64,000 nt of DNA from positions 24,960,001 through 25,024,000 of the forward strand of contig NC_134152.1 of the NCBI RefSeq assembly GCF_033958435.1. The letters are read 5' to 3'. Under the pieces are notes generated by a model that saw only the letters and a program-made list of their open reading frames with translations, made no database searches and was not told the origin of the DNA. Source of the stretch: Carettochelys insculpta (Eukaryota; Chordata; Testudines; Carettochelyidae). The translations under genes were made by a program, and so were the position numbers. Position 1 is the stretch's first letter, and each line of letters begins with the position of its first letter. Below, piece by piece: positions 10,911 through 22,245 of this stretch.

Positions 10911-13538
10911 ATGGTTACAGTCATCTTTCTCTCCAAATGCAAACAAATGGACATCATACCAAACAGACTAAAGGTGAAAAATCCTTTGCAATATACATAC
11001 TGCACAGACTACAGTGAGAGTTTATGCCATACACTCTCAAAGAAACTGAGGAACCTCCTAATCAGCATCCTATACAACAAACAGGAGAACATCAAAAAAG
11101 AGCTCTTAAATCTGGAGTCTTTCATAAAAAGCCAACCTTCAACACAAACTTCCACACCGCTGAACTTTACTAAAATAAGACAGGATATTTACATTAGACA
11201 CTTCACTACTCTACAGAGGAAAAAGGACTGCAAGCTGTCTAAACTCCTGCCTGCCAGACAGAGCCACAGCAGTGGTACCACTAACTCAGCCAGCAATATC
11301 GTCAATCTGTCCAGCTACACACTCAGCTCAGCAGAAGAGTCTGCTCTTTCTCGGGGACTCTCTTTTTGCCCCACCACCCGCACAAACATAATACAGTTCT
11401 GCGGTGATCTGGAAGTCTACTTTTGCCATCACAGACTCAAAGAATACTTTCAACACAACACTGACCAGCACACCGTTACACAGACACCCTCCCAGCACCA
11501 CAAGAAGAATAACTCCAGGTGGACTCCTCCTGAGGGTAGAAATAACAGTCTGGACCTATACATAGAATGCTTCCACCGACGCACACAGGCAGAAATTGTG
11601 GAGAAACAGCATCGTTTGCCTCACAACCTCAGTCGTGCGGAATGCAATGCCATCCACAGCCTCAGAAACAACTCTGACATTATAATCAAAGAGGCAGATA
11701 AAGGAGGAGCTACTGTCATCATGAACAGGTCTGACTACCAGGAGGCTTCCAGACAACTCCCCAGTACCAGATTTTACAGGCTACTTTCCTCAGATCCCAC
11801 CGAGGAATACACTAAGAAACTACACCATCTGCTCAGGACACTCCCTACACAAGCAGAAGAACAGATTTATACCAACACACCTCTAGAACCCTCTCCGGGG
11901 CTATTCTACCTACTACCCAAGATCCACAAACCTGGAAATCCTGGACGCCCCATCATCTCGGGCATTGACACTCTCACTGAAGGACTGTCTGGTTATGTGG
12001 ACTCTCTCCTCAGACCCTATGCCACCAGCACTCCCAGCTATCTCCAAGACACCACTGCCTTCCTGAGAAAACTGCAAGACATTGATGACCTACCAGAAAA
12101 CACTATCCTAGCCACCATGGATATAGAGGCTCTCTATACCAACATCCCACACAAAGATGGAATAAATGCTGTCTGGAACAGTATCCCTGATGATGCTACA
12201 GCACATCTGATGGCTGAGCTCTGTAACTTTATCCTCACACACAACTATTTCAGATTTGGTGACGATATATACCGTCAAATCAGAGGCACAGCTATGGGTA
12301 CCCGCATGGCCCCTCAATATGCCAATATTTTCATGACTGACCTGGAACAGCACTTCCTTAGCTCTCATCCCCTAACACCCGATCTCTGCTTATGCTACAT
12401 TGATGACATCTTCATCATCTGGACCCATGGGAAGGAGACTCTGGAGGAATTCCACTGGGACTTCAACAACTTTCACCCCAACATCAACCTCAGCCTGGAA
12501 CAGTCTACACAGGAGATCCACTTCCTGGACACCACGGTGCTCATATGCGATGGCCACATCAATACCACCCTGTACCGTAAACCCACTGACTGCTACGCCT
12601 ACCTTCATGCCTCCAGCTTCCATCCCAGACACACCACATGGTCCATTGTCTACAGCCAAGCACTAAGATATAACTGCAGTTGCTCCAACCCCTCCAGAGA
12701 CAAACACCTACAGGATCTCTACCAAGCATTCTTGAAACTGCAATACCCACCGGCGGAAGTGAAAAAACAGATCAACAGAGCCAGACGTGTGCCACAAAAC
12801 CTCTTACTACAGGACAAGCCCAAGAGAGAAACCAACAGAACACCACTAGCCATCACCTACAGTCCTCAGCTAAAACCTCTACAGTGCATCATCAGGGATT
12901 TACAACCCATCCTGGACAATGATCCCCCACTTTCACAGGCCTTGGGAGGCAGACCAGTCCTTGCCCACAGACAACCTGCCAACCTGAAGCAAATCCTAAC
13001 CAGCAACTATACACCGCACCACAGTTACTCTAACTCAGGGACCCATCCATGCAACAAACCTCGTTGCCACCTCTGCCCACATATCTACACCAGCAACACC
13101 ATTACAAGACCTAACCAGATCAGCCACACCATCGTGGGTTCATTCAGCTGCATATCTACCAATATAATTTATGCCATCATGTGCCAGAAATGCCCCTCTG
13201 CTATATACATCAGACAAACTGGACAGTCTCTACGTAAAAGAATAAATGCACACAAATCAGATATCAGAAATGGCAATATACAAAAACCCATAGGAGAGCA
13301 CTTCAATCTCCCGGGCCACACAGCAGCAGACTTAAAAGTAGCTATCCTACAGCAAAAACATTTCAAGACCAGACTCCAAAGAGAAATTGCTGAGCTACAA
13401 TTCATCTGCAAATTCGACACCCTCAGCTCAGGATTAAACAAAGACTGTGAATGGCTGGCTAAATACAAAAGCAGCTTCCCCTCCTTTGGTGTTCACACCT
13501 CCAGATCAACTGCTGGTAGTAAGCCTCATCCTTCCTGA
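10911..13538 (+). CDS. Penelope-like element polyprotein: reverse transcriptase with GIY-YIG endonuclease
   Basis: An uninterrupted 875-codon frame in which RT comes before the endonuclease, as in Penelope-like retroelements. The protein would copy its RNA into DNA and nick the target. RT signs in order: the PLE motif 'KEADKGG' near residue 260, 'PKIHKPGNPGRPIISG' near 336, motif A 'MDIEALYTNIP' with Asp404, 'GTAMGTRMAPQYAN', and the catalytic YIDD at 496-499. After these come 'FLDTTV' and 'YRKPTD', then a Cys-rich 'CNKPRCHLC' near 714. The endonuclease has IIY at 752-754 and YIR at 766-768, where the family norm is YIG; the truncated copy at 51934 keeps YIG. That Gly-to-Arg change may have disabled the endonuclease. 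The first Met at 10911 is only the first in frame; the true start is unknown. A second PLE copy matches the C-terminal ~350 residues. Domain assignment is confident; activity is doubtful. Confidence 0.9.
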   Translation: MVTVIFLSKCKQMDIIPNRLKVKNPLQYTYCTDYSESLCHTLSKKLRNLLISILYNKQENIKKELLNLESFIKSQPSTQTSTPLNFTKIRQDIYIRHFTTLQRKKDCKLSKLLPARQSHSSGTTNSASNIVNLSSYTLSSAEESALSRGLSFCPTTRTNIIQFCGDLEVYFCHHRLKEYFQHNTDQHTVTQTPSQHHKKNNSRWTPPEGRNNSLDLYIECFHRRTQAEIVEKQHRLPHNLSRAECNAIHSLRNNSDIIIKEADKGGATVIMNRSDYQEASRQLPSTRFYRLLSSDPTEEYTKKLHHLLRTLPTQAEEQIYTNTPLEPSPGLFYLLPKIHKPGNPGRPIISGIDTLTEGLSGYVDSLLRPYATSTPSYLQDTTAFLRKLQDIDDLPENTILATMDIEALYTNIPHKDGINAVWNSIPDDATAHLMAELCNFILTHNYFRFGDDIYRQIRGTAMGTRMAPQYANIFMTDLEQHFLSSHPLTPDLCLCYIDDIFIIWTHGKETLEEFHWDFNNFHPNINLSLEQSTQEIHFLDTTVLICDGHINTTLYRKPTDCYAYLHASSFHPRHTTWSIVYSQALRYNCSCSNPSRDKHLQDLYQAFLKLQYPPAEVKKQINRARRVPQNLLLQDKPKRETNRTPLAITYSPQLKPLQCIIRDLQPILDNDPPLSQALGGRPVLAHRQPANLKQILTSNYTPHHSYSNSGTHPCNKPRCHLCPHIYTSNTITRPNQISHTIVGSFSCISTNIIYAIMCQKCPSAIYIRQTGQSLRKRINAHKSDIRNGNIQKPIGEHFNLPGHTAADLKVAILQQKHFKTRLQREIAELQFICKFDTLSSGLNKDCEWLAKYKSSFPSFGVHTSRSTAGSKPHPS

Positions 13539-13705
13539 CTGAGCTAACCTTGTTATCCCCAGCCTAGCTCTGGCTTATTTATACCTGGCCCTGCAGATTT
13601 CCATGACCAGCATCTGATGAAGTGAGTCTTTGCTCAAGAAAGCTCATGCTCAAAACTTTTCTGTTAGTCCATAAGGTGCCACAGGACCCTTCATTGCTGT
13701 CTTAG
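13539..13705 (+). mobile_element. PLE 3' untranslated tail
   Basis: This directly follows the stop codon of the PLE frame. It contains the hammerhead-like motif at 13610-13649, then 'ctgttagtccataaggtgcc' and 'acaggacccttcattgctg'. The same tail, without coding sequence, appears at 50676-50886 and in part near 38840. No matching duplication was found on the 5' side. Confidence 0.7.
13610..13649 (+). ncRNA. Hammerhead-ribozyme-like motif in the PLE tail
   Basis: Core CTGATGA at 13614-13620 and GAAA at 13638-13641, separated by a partly pairing stem II (GTGAG/CTCA). 'gctc' follows GAAA and would give a minimal stem III with the cleavage position after the last C. Stem I pairs GCAT (13610-13613) with ATGC (13646-13649). 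Hammerhead motifs with very short stem III are described in PLEs (Cervera and de la Pena). One extra A sits between the core and stem II, and stem II has a broken closing pair, so activity is uncertain. Confidence 0.6.
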
Positions 13706-13734
13706 AAAAAATGTGCAAGTAGACAGCTTATCTT

Positions 13735-14670
13735 GTTGCTCACAATGGTGTCTTGACAGAATCCTTCAGCATACTCTCAGGAGTGGGACAAGGGTGCCTA
13801 TTGTCACCTTTCCTGTTCTTAATCACAATGGACTGGATTATGACCAAGATAACAGATGACCATCAGTGAGGCATTCAGTGGATACTTTTCAAACAGCTGG
13901 AGGACATTGATTTTGCAGATTATGTCACCCTCCTTTCACACCGACATGAAAGCATGGAATAAAAGGTCACAACACTAGATAAAACTGCCTCAATGACTGG
14001 ATTGAGCATGAATAAGGGAAAGACCAAGGCAATGAGGATCAACCAGTCCAACAAGAACACCATCACACTAGGGGATGACCTGGAAGACGTGGAGCACTTC
14101 ACCTACTTGGGGCGTATTATGGGCTAGAGATGGAAGAACAGACAAGGGTATCAGTGCCAGAATAGGGAAAGCAACAGCTGCATTCAAGATTCTTTGTCCC
14201 ATACGGAGTTCACGAATAATATCTGCGAAGATGAAACTGTGCATCTTCAACACAAATGTGAAGAGTGTGCTCTTGTATGGATGTGAGACCAGGAGTACTA
14301 AAAAGACTTCAAACTAAACCTACAGATATTTATAACCAGATGCCTGGGGTACATCCTACACATCAAATGGCGAGACCTAGTCACAAATTAGGAGCTTCAG
14401 AACAGATCAGGACAAGAACCACTTGACATTCAAATCAAGAGAAGAAAGTGGGATGACTAGGCCACACTCTCATAAAACCATCATCAAGCATAGTCTGATG
14501 TGCTCTCAAATGGAACCCACAAGGAAAATGCAAAAGAGGAAGACCTCAGCCAATCTAGAAAAGATTGACTGAGACTGAAATACATCAACTGGGGCACTCC
14601 TGGAGTCAGCAAGAAGTTTTGTCCCAAGACAGAGTGAAGTGGAGGAGACTTGTAGCTGACCTATACGCCA
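13735..14670 (+). pseudogene. Broken non-LTR retrotransposon reverse transcriptase
   Basis: Translated pieces read 'SGVRQGCLLSPFLF' near 13768 (the RT palm motif before the active site), 'FADYVTLL' near 13913, where LINEs normally have FADD, then 'TYLGRIM', 'VLLYGCET' and 'QIKRRKW'. The layout is that of the C-terminal half of a LINE RT and the region after it, closest in style to RTE-like or related endonuclease-RT elements; the clade is my inference. Several stops and frame changes interrupt it, and the second catalytic Asp is Tyr, so it is dead. It lies directly after the PLE tail and is cut on the right by the DNA element at 14683. Confidence 0.75.
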
Positions 14671-14682
14671 CTCGGAGTCTAA

Positions 14683-15392
14683 GGCTACGTCTACACGTGC
14701 ACCCAACTTCGAAATAGTTTATTTCGATGTTGCGACATCGAAATAGGCTATTTCGATGAATAACGTCTACACGTCCTCCAGGGCTGGCAACGTCGATGTT
14801 CAACTTCGACGTTGCTCAGCCCAACATCGAAATAGGCACAGCGAGGGAACGTCTACACGCCAAAGTAGCACACATCGAAATAAGGGAGCCAGGCACAGCT
14901 GCAGACAGGGTCACGGGGCGGACTCAACAGCAAGTCGCTCCCTTAAAGGGCCCCTCCCAGACACACTTTCATTAAACAGTGCAAGATACACAGAGCCAAC
15001 AACTAGTTGCAGACCCTGTATATGCAGCACGGACCCCCAGCTGCAGCAGCAGCAGCCAGAAGCCCTGGGCTAAGGGCTGCTGCCCACGGTGACCACAGAG
15101 CCCCGCAAGGGCTGGAGAGAGAGTATCTCTCAACCCCCCAGCTGATGGCCGCCATGGAGGACCCCGCTATTTCGATGTTGCGGGACGCGGATCGTCTACA
15201 CGTCCCTACTTCGATGTTGAACGTTGAAGTAGGGCGCTATTCCCATCCCCTCATGGGGTTAGCGACTTCGACGTCTCGCCGCCTAACGTCGATTTCAACT
15301 TCGAAATAGCGCCCGACACGTGTAGACGTGACGGGCGCTATTTCGAAGTTACTGCCGCTACTTCGAAGTAGCATGCACGTGTAGACGCAGCT
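14683..15392 (+). mobile_element. ~710 bp non-autonomous DNA transposon, copy 2
   Basis: The left end is 'ggctacgtctacacgtgc' and the right end is 'gcacgtgtagacgcagct'. TAA lies directly outside both ends (14680-14682 and 15393-15395), as expected for a 3 bp PIF/Harbinger-type duplication. CGTCTACACG or its complement recurs near 14766, 14850, 15194, 15320 and 15377. It aligns to the whole of 2590-3270 in inverse orientation. A 105-codon frame (14756-15073) has an equal-length counterpart in copy 1. CpG content is high and the copy appears young. Superfamily is inferred. Confidence 0.75.
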
Positions 15393-16111
15393 TAAGGGTT
15401 TAAGTAGTAGTAGACAGGTTATCTGAGAAACCCGTATATTGTCAGTGACTTAAGCTGCCACCTTGGGTGGACAGAGACTTAAAAAGAAGTTAGAGAGCTG
15501 TGGTGAAAGCCTGTAGAAACAGATTGTTCTAATCAATAAAACTATTCCTGACCTTATCTTTCAGACAAATATTAACCTAGCTTGATATTTACAAGACAAT
15601 ATTAACTGATACTGACCCTTTTGTCAGAATTCAGATCTCATATTTTAAGCCTTTTCTTTAAACCTGTTATTACTGCTGTCTTTTATGTCTAAACCTGATA
15701 TTGTTGTTCAATTAACTGCTTTACTTCACATGCAAGGTCATAAGTGGTTTCTCTGATACCACTGACAGTACGATAGTAAATGGGGTTAAGTAATATCCCA
15801 TTACAGATGGATCTTTATACAGGCTCATTAGTAGGAATGGGGGCAGACTTGTATCATTATTGAATTAGTTTTAAGACAGTTCTAAGAGGCATAGGGAGGA
15901 AACTGCAAATTATACTTTTCCCTACCAAAGATGTTAATCATGCTTCACTGTGTCATTAAAAATCCCCCTTAGATCATATACTTGCCAAATGCCTCCTCTG
16001 GCCCATAAAGAGCTCTTCTTTTCCTGTGTATTTTACATACAAAAGGGTGCTATTTCTTTAGGAAATATGTGAAGTTGAGAAGTTCAGGTTCCTCTGAATA
16101 AACTGAAGGAG
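15393..16111. other. Unassigned AT-rich sequence
   Basis: No recognised feature. Confidence 0.3.
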
Positions 16112-16440
16112 GAATCATTGAATCATAGGGTTGGAAGAGACCTCAGGAGATCATCAAGTCCAACCACCTCCTCAACGCAGGACCAATCCCAATTAAATCA
16201 TACCAGCTAAGGCTTTGTCAAGACAGGACTTGGAAACCTTCTCAGGATGGAGATTTCATTATATCTCTAGGTAACCCATTCCAGTGCTTTGCCACCTTCC
16301 TAATGAAATAGTTTTTCCTAATATCCAACATAGACATCCTCACTGCAACTTCAGACCATTGTTCCTCATTCTGTCATGTGCCACCACTGAGAACAGTCTC
16401 TCTCCATCCTCTTTGGAGGCACTTTCCTCTGTGTAAGAAT
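16112..16440 (-). mobile_element. CR1 LINE 3' end
   Basis: The segment begins 'gaatcattgaatcatagggt' and continues 'ttggaagagacctcaggaga' and 'tcatcaagtccaaccacctc'. This is the inverse of the CR1 3' untranslated region, whose terminus is an ATTCTATGATT-type repeat. Only the 3' portion is present, typical of 5'-truncated CR1 copies. No coding region is readable. Confidence 0.85.
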
Positions 16441-17716
16441 TCATGTAGTCTCACCTGTCTGTACTTCTTCAGCTCCTAGACAGGCTTTTGGGCTGCCTGC
16501 CTGCCCACTCCAGCAAGAGAAGACCCGATGGCCATATCCCATAGCAAAGTTTACAGATATGATGATTCAGTGGCTTGGTAGTGGGAAGAGAAAGTAAGTT
16601 AGAGGCAGTAGAGGTTGGGAATTCAAAGAGGTGATTTCTCCCTTTGTGGCCAGTCATAGGCTTGGGGAAAGGAAAGAGACCCTGACTGAAGAAGAGTGGA
16701 CACCTAGGTACTCAAATGTCATAATATTGCATCCCATTCCTATTTACCTCCTCATACCTGCATCCAAGGTGGGTCTGAGCAGGCCCATAGAAAGCCCTGA
16801 TAACCAGGAAGATGGCCATTCGTAATTGTATTATATGGACATCCAAGCAACAGAGGACTTTGGAGGGGTGTGTCATTGGCTTCAACTTCTAGGAGAAAAA
16901 GTATACTGTATTCACAGCAATCCCTGAAGAGTGGGGTTGGTCATAAGAGGGGGAACTGCAGTAGTCAAGATGAGCAAGGACTGATGCATGAATAAGGACT
17001 TCCACAGGAAGCTGTGGGGTAAATGCAATGCATTCTGGACACATTTCACAGGCTGTGATAAGCATTTGTGCAGAGATGAAGTTGAGGAACTTGAAAGTGG
17101 TGATAAATTCAAGGCATCTGGCCCCCTGGAACCAAGTTAAACCTGAACAAAAATGTGATAACAATTCAAGGACACTGTGTACAAAAACAGTTCTTTCTTT
17201 TTCTCCAAAGTTGGAAGAATTAATTCTTTCAAGCATTCAGAGGTGGGGATTCATGATGTACGTGAACATTAAAAGAATAAAGGGAAATCAAATTGTTATA
17301 TAGGCATCAGAGAATAACGGAAGTGAGATGTAGGGTTAGGTGTCATCTACCTAGCAATCAGCATTAAAGCTGACAATGAGGTGTCCCCGAGGGAGAGGGA
17401 AGGTGAGAGATAAGGGTAAGATGTAAAGTTTCTAGCAGAAGTGAAAAATATGAAAACAAAGAGCTCAGCACCGCAGTGTCTAGAAAGCACTCTTCCCATT
17501 TCGTTTCTTCATTGAGTTGCCAGGGATATGCATTGTTCCCGAGCTGCGGTGGTGTCAGACAGTTTCCTAGTGCTGCTGTCAGGGATGACTGTACACACTT
17601 TTCAGTGTGTGGTAGAAAGCTACATGAGTCACTCTACTTCAGATGGCCACAAAAGCTGTAGCAGTCCATGGAAACATCACCCTGGGGTTGTTGAATGTAA
17701 TACATCTAAGATGAAT
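16441..17716. other. Unassigned sequence
   Basis: The frames at 16889-17303 overlap on both strands without a recognisable domain. No repeat termini were recognised. Confidence 0.3.
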
Positions 17717-18046
17717 AAAGGATGAACATCTGTAATCTGGCACTTTCTCATCCAGCATCATTTGTAGTCTGGCATGATTTTAGTTAGCTAATGGATATCC
17801 GTTTAGTATGGATGTGGCCAAGTTTCCCATAGTCCTATAAAGTTTGTTTACAGCCACCAATCCTGGCGCTCACTGTTCTGTGCTGTTATTTAGCTCTAAT
17901 TTACCTCTAATGTCACCTAAGAGCCCAGTAAGCAGTGGAAGTGTAGGTAATGCGGCTAGACAATATTGACCTCCTATAGTCCATCAAATTCTCTCATTCG
18001 GCACCAGTCAGCTCCTGAGGGTGCTGGACTTGAGAGGTTCAACCTG
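17717..18046 (-). mobile_element. pogo/Tigger-like MITE, copy 1
   Basis: The right end is the inverse of 'caggttgaacctctcaagtc' and the left end is a worn version. TA lies directly outside both ends (17715-17716 and 18047-18048), the target duplication of the Tc1/mariner superfamily. The interior matches copies at 25482-25811 and 31965-32274 in inverse orientation. The CAGGTTGA start resembles Tigger termini; this is an inference. Confidence 0.7.
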
Positions 18047-19555
18047 TATTAACTTCTCCACATGCTCTAATAAAAAGAGCTAGTGTCTGTGTGCTATATT
18101 CCTCTTAGAAAGTGCATCAGCTAACAGAACAGAACAGACTGGGATCTGGTAAAGGCTTTTGTGTCATTTCTCCCTGAATTACTTTCCATTGCCTACATAC
18201 TAAACAATCTCTTGACGTCTCCCCAGTAGTTACAGCACTCTTCATTGCAGCTATTAGTTGCAACCATGATGCTCTAGACTTCCAATATGCCATTGTTACT
18301 AGCGTGCAGTACCATATTGCTTAACAATAACTACTTTAAGGCATGCTGTAACTTATATCTTTCTTACTATGCACCCCCACGCCCCCCCCCAAAATTGCCT
18401 TGGTAATAAGCTTCTCATGTGACTTGCTGTAGAAATTGCAATTGCCCACACCCAGTGATATGTAATGTCTCCAGCATACAGTCCATGCTAAGGATTGCTC
18501 TGCAAAATGTCAAGCACAATGTTAAAAGGGAACACACCAAGGATAGCCCCAAGGACAGCCACAGCTTTGATTCGTGTACCCCATCACATTTGACTAGTTG
18601 CACAATCAAAGCAGCGTGAAACAGGGTACATAGCTGCTACCACCAAGATAATTGCTCACGCTGTGTCGTATCACTGGGGCTCCTCTCAAAATACCAACAA
18701 GTGATAATGTTCACCTGCAGCTTAAAGAGTCAGTCACTGCACTATAGCACCCAGGCCTCACTGTTCACCTCCCGCCCCGCTATAAAACAAGGGCAAGAGT
18801 TTTAGCAACTGTAAGAACTGAAGAATTACAGCAAGTGATGCTATCAATATCAGGTTGCAATCTAAGTGGTCTTTGTTGCTGAGCAGTGAAGAAGCTAATG
18901 GTAAATTCCATGAACATTAGTCATGGTGTGTCTTTGTGGACTAAATGTAAGTAGAGATCCTGATTCAAGCACACCTTTTATGTTGGATAAGTTTTATTCT
19001 TAACATCGTTATTGGTGGTTGTGGGCCTCCTTTAAACTGGCTGAGTATCCCCTCCAAACTTAATCAAACTCTTTCTTCTGAGTCAGCAAAAAGTAAATCA
19101 GCAAACACATAGACACTTGTGTATGCTGGATAAGCACAGCGGAAAACATGGTATTGCTACATCTGTGGGCATCCCTCATCTCAGCAGCTTCTCAGTGAGC
19201 GTACACCTGAGAACACCCACAGAAAATTCGTTCACCACATTGTTTGCCACCTCACCATTTTCCCCAACTTGTCTCTTTCTTTCCTGTGCTATATGCTGAG
19301 GCCAAGGTAATGAATACCGGGGGCAGAGGGGAATGAATTTCTACAAACCTAGGCAATTTGGTGAATTCAGTTTCTTGATTAGCTAGTGGATTTTTGTACA
19401 CTAGCCCCAGGTACCCAGTGATAATGGGCACTGAAAAGCTCAACCATCTTCCATTAAACTGCGTTTTAATTTGCCTAATTAGCCACTTATTATGTATGTC
19501 AATATAATCTTCAGTGAAAATACCTGAAAAACTGGTGTTTTATGGAAATCCAGTA
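18047..19555. other. Unassigned sequence
   Basis: Contains a C-run near 18380-18390 and no recognised repeat or exon. Confidence 0.3.
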
Positions 19556-19910
19556 CAGTAAGTCCCCAAAATACATGGCTTCATGTTGCGCATAACTCAC
19601 TTTCACACAAGTTAAGCACAACTGGAAGGTACTCTGCAGCTGTCAGCCTGGCTAGCTGCCTGCAGCTGCGGGTAGGTAGGCAGGCTAAAAGCCCCTTCTC
19701 CCTGCCTTTCCCCAGCCATGTGACTGCCAGCCTAACAGAGGTGCCACTGAAGGAGGAGCAGCCAGGAAACTGAACAGACTGGTGGGATGTTCAGTTTCCT
19801 GAGTCCTGCAAGCGGCAGGGAGCTGGGAACCAAGTGGCATCCTTGTTCCTGGCTCCCCACCCTGACCTGTGTGAAAATTTGAGTTATCCATGTAACTCAG
19901 GGTGTTACTG
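19556..19910. mobile_element. Possible second pogo-type MITE family
   Basis: The left end reads 'cagtaagtccccaaaatac' after TA (19554-19555) and the right end is the inverse of 'cagtaacaccctgagttac'. The inverted ends share CAGTAA-CCC and a later 'catg'. The ~355 bp length fits a MITE. The right flank is AA, so the TA duplication is not intact. Confidence 0.45.
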
Positions 19911-20639
19911 AAATTCATGTGTCTCATTCAGAGCTACAGCTCTTTAGACTTAGCTCAAATGCCCATTTTTCATACCACCTTAAAGCTCTGGCTGTGAAAT
20001 TACTAACCATAGGCTTTGAATACTCACCATGAAGTCTCTCTGATGGAGCCAAAGCAAATACTTGGGTTTCCAAAACTGTGTTACTTGTGACTTAATGTAC
20101 TTAACATAGGCTTCTGGTAGGGTGGGGAGATCCATTGGTTTCCATGACATACCAGGAAACGGAAGCTATTGGAGGCATTAATTCTCATCTTCGGTGGGAT
20201 GACTGTGAGAAAAAGAATGAAAAGAACACATGGGATGGAATGTCAAGACTTGAGTTCTCTCTCGCCCCTCCACAATGGGACTTTGTGCTGGAAACCCAAT
20301 AGCCTGCTCTGCACATTTGGCAGGAAACGTCAGGCTCTCCACAGCTGCAGGCAGTGATGGTACGTGCTGTGTGAATGGGGTGAAGGGTGCAATGCTGTGA
20401 ACATTTAATTTCCCCAGCCTTTCATTCTAAAAAAACTCCTGATTTCTATGGTGGGGACAGAGTCTGCAGCTGCTCAGCTGCCTCCTGGGCCCCGCAGCTG
20501 TGGAGCCTGATAAAGCCCAAGATAAATAAAGCAGCTGCTGTTTCCAAATAGGACATTAAGAAAATTAACCCAAATGGCTTGAGGTAAATGAATGACAAAA
20601 TCATCAAAGTGAATACAGCCAAGGGTGTCTGAAGGGGTT
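19911..20639. other. Unassigned sequence
   Basis: No recognised feature. Confidence 0.3.
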
Positions 20640-20915
20640 GGTAATTGGCATTTCTAGGAAGGTTGAACCAAAGTCAGGGGAAGTTTGGACTGGGACTGAA
20701 GCCCTGACTCTGGGATCCTGTGGGTTGAGAGAGAGGCAAATTCCAAGATCCCAGGCTCCAGCCCAAGCCTGGATAGCTACAGAGCAATTTTGTAGCCCTG
20801 CAACCCAAGTCTTTTGATCCTGAATCTGCTGACCTGGCCCAGACACAGGCATTTTATTGTAATGTAGACAGCTCAAACGTGCTGTTGGCAATCTCAATAC
20901 AACCCTGCTGGAGTA
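20640..20915. repeat. Worn repeat rich in 'gcccaagcc' and 'ccaggctcc' phrases
   Basis: Phrases such as 'gatcccaggctccagcccaa' and 'attgtaatgtagacagctca' resemble a chelonian DNA-transposon derivative; 39665-39925 has comparable text. Termini cannot be placed. Confidence 0.3.
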
Positions 20916-20966
20916 GCCAGGTTCAAGATCTGGCGATTGCTTTCCATCGAGCCAACACAGAATCAT

Positions 20967-21600
20967 CTTGAATCCCACCCAGTAACCTAGGGGAAATCAC
21001 ACACTGCCCCAGAGATCTCTGAGAGGCAACACTTCCCTTTCACAAGTATAGAGTCTGCATGTAGAAAAGCAGCTTTTGCCAAAAGGAGGGAAGTAAGTTG
21101 GCATTAATTTGGGGAAACACCATGGTCAGAGTTCATAAACATAAATCATGAGACAAAGTCCCATGCCAAGTAGGCTGGGCATTGTCTTTTTCCCTTCATG
21201 TCCTTAAGTCTAGCAACCCCAAAGTCCTCTTCATGTGCCTGATCCGTCTTGCAGGTGCTGTCCTTGGTCAACGCAGATCCAGAGTTCAGAGGTGCATCTG
21301 CAGAGATCACTTCCTGGGGTAACAATGCATCTTACCCACTTCGCTGGCCACTCATCCTGTCTCTTACTCATCACACCTTTCGCCACTGCTCTGCAGGCAG
21401 CTCATGGCACCTCTGTGCTGCCACCCTGCTGGCTGTCAGTCCCCAGCCACTTCCAGTCACTTCTTTGCTGTACACTCCAGCCATTAGGCTTTTAGCAATT
21501 TTTAGCTTTTTTACAGAGTGGACAGAAACACCGTCTCATCTCCAGTGATTTCAGCTCCCAGTGATTTTAGCTCTTAGCAAGCAGGACAGAAAGAAAGATC
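20967..21600. repeat. ~650-800 bp interspersed repeat, copy A
   Basis: It shares ordered phrases with 39948-40740 and 42510-43150: 'cccagtaacct', 'cacagagtct'-like text, 'gagggaagtaagttggc', 'gtccttaagtc', then several 'ccaccctgctggctg'-like units. All three copies have the same orientation. A solitary LTR or unnamed SINE-like repeat are both possible; I see no clear TG..CA ends. Confidence 0.5.
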
Positions 21601-21956
21601 CACTGCAATTAAAATGGCAAAGAGGGTCCTGGTGAAATCTATTTAGTGCTATTCTTTGAACACTGGAGAGGGTCTGCTGTCACCTGACCAGAACACCTGC
21701 CTCCACCCTTCTTGTGCTCACAGGCCTCTGATAGTTGAGGCCCTGCTCAGGAAGTTCCTATCTTCTTACCATGAGCCCCTTCCTTTAGAACAAATTAAGC
21801 ATAGGCCTACTTTTCTGTCTTCCCATAGTAATTACACATGGGCAGCCATATTTCACTACACATTCATTCAGTGCTAACATGTTTGGCAACCCAACCCCAG
21901 TGAAATTGATTACAATGAGCAAAGCCCCACACCTTCTGCTGAAGATCTAGCAAGTC
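21601..21956. other. Unassigned sequence
   Basis: No recognised feature. Confidence 0.3.
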
Positions 21957-21959
21957 TAA

Positions 21960-22245
21960 GGCCTGGTCTACACCAGAGAACAAAGTCAATCCCAGATACA
22001 CAATTCTAGCTACACCGTTGGCATACCTAGAATTGACATATCAGTACCAACATTGTTCCCCAGTGAAGATCGGGGCTCTTCGGGCTCATGCTGACGTCCC
22101 TTACTCCACACAATAGCATGGGGTACCAGGATTGATGGACAAGCCCATAGTGATCGATTTTGCCACATCTTCACAGATGCGTCAAAATTGAACTCTGGAG
22201 GATCAATCACAGTAAGCCGAGTGCACAGAAAGTATAGACATACCC
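21960..22245. mobile_element. TAA-flanked MITE
   Basis: The left end is 'ggcctggtctacacc' and the right end is 'gtatagacataccc'. TAA lies directly outside both ends (21957-21959 and 22246-22248). The interior has TCGA and GATCGA-type motifs. It resembles 61152-61450 in layout. A PIF/Harbinger-like origin is inferred from the terminal motif and TAA. Confidence 0.65.

Noticed and set aside
12108..12922. Other-frame ORFs inside the PLE coding region
   Set aside because: They are shadows of the RT frame, which carries the conserved motifs.
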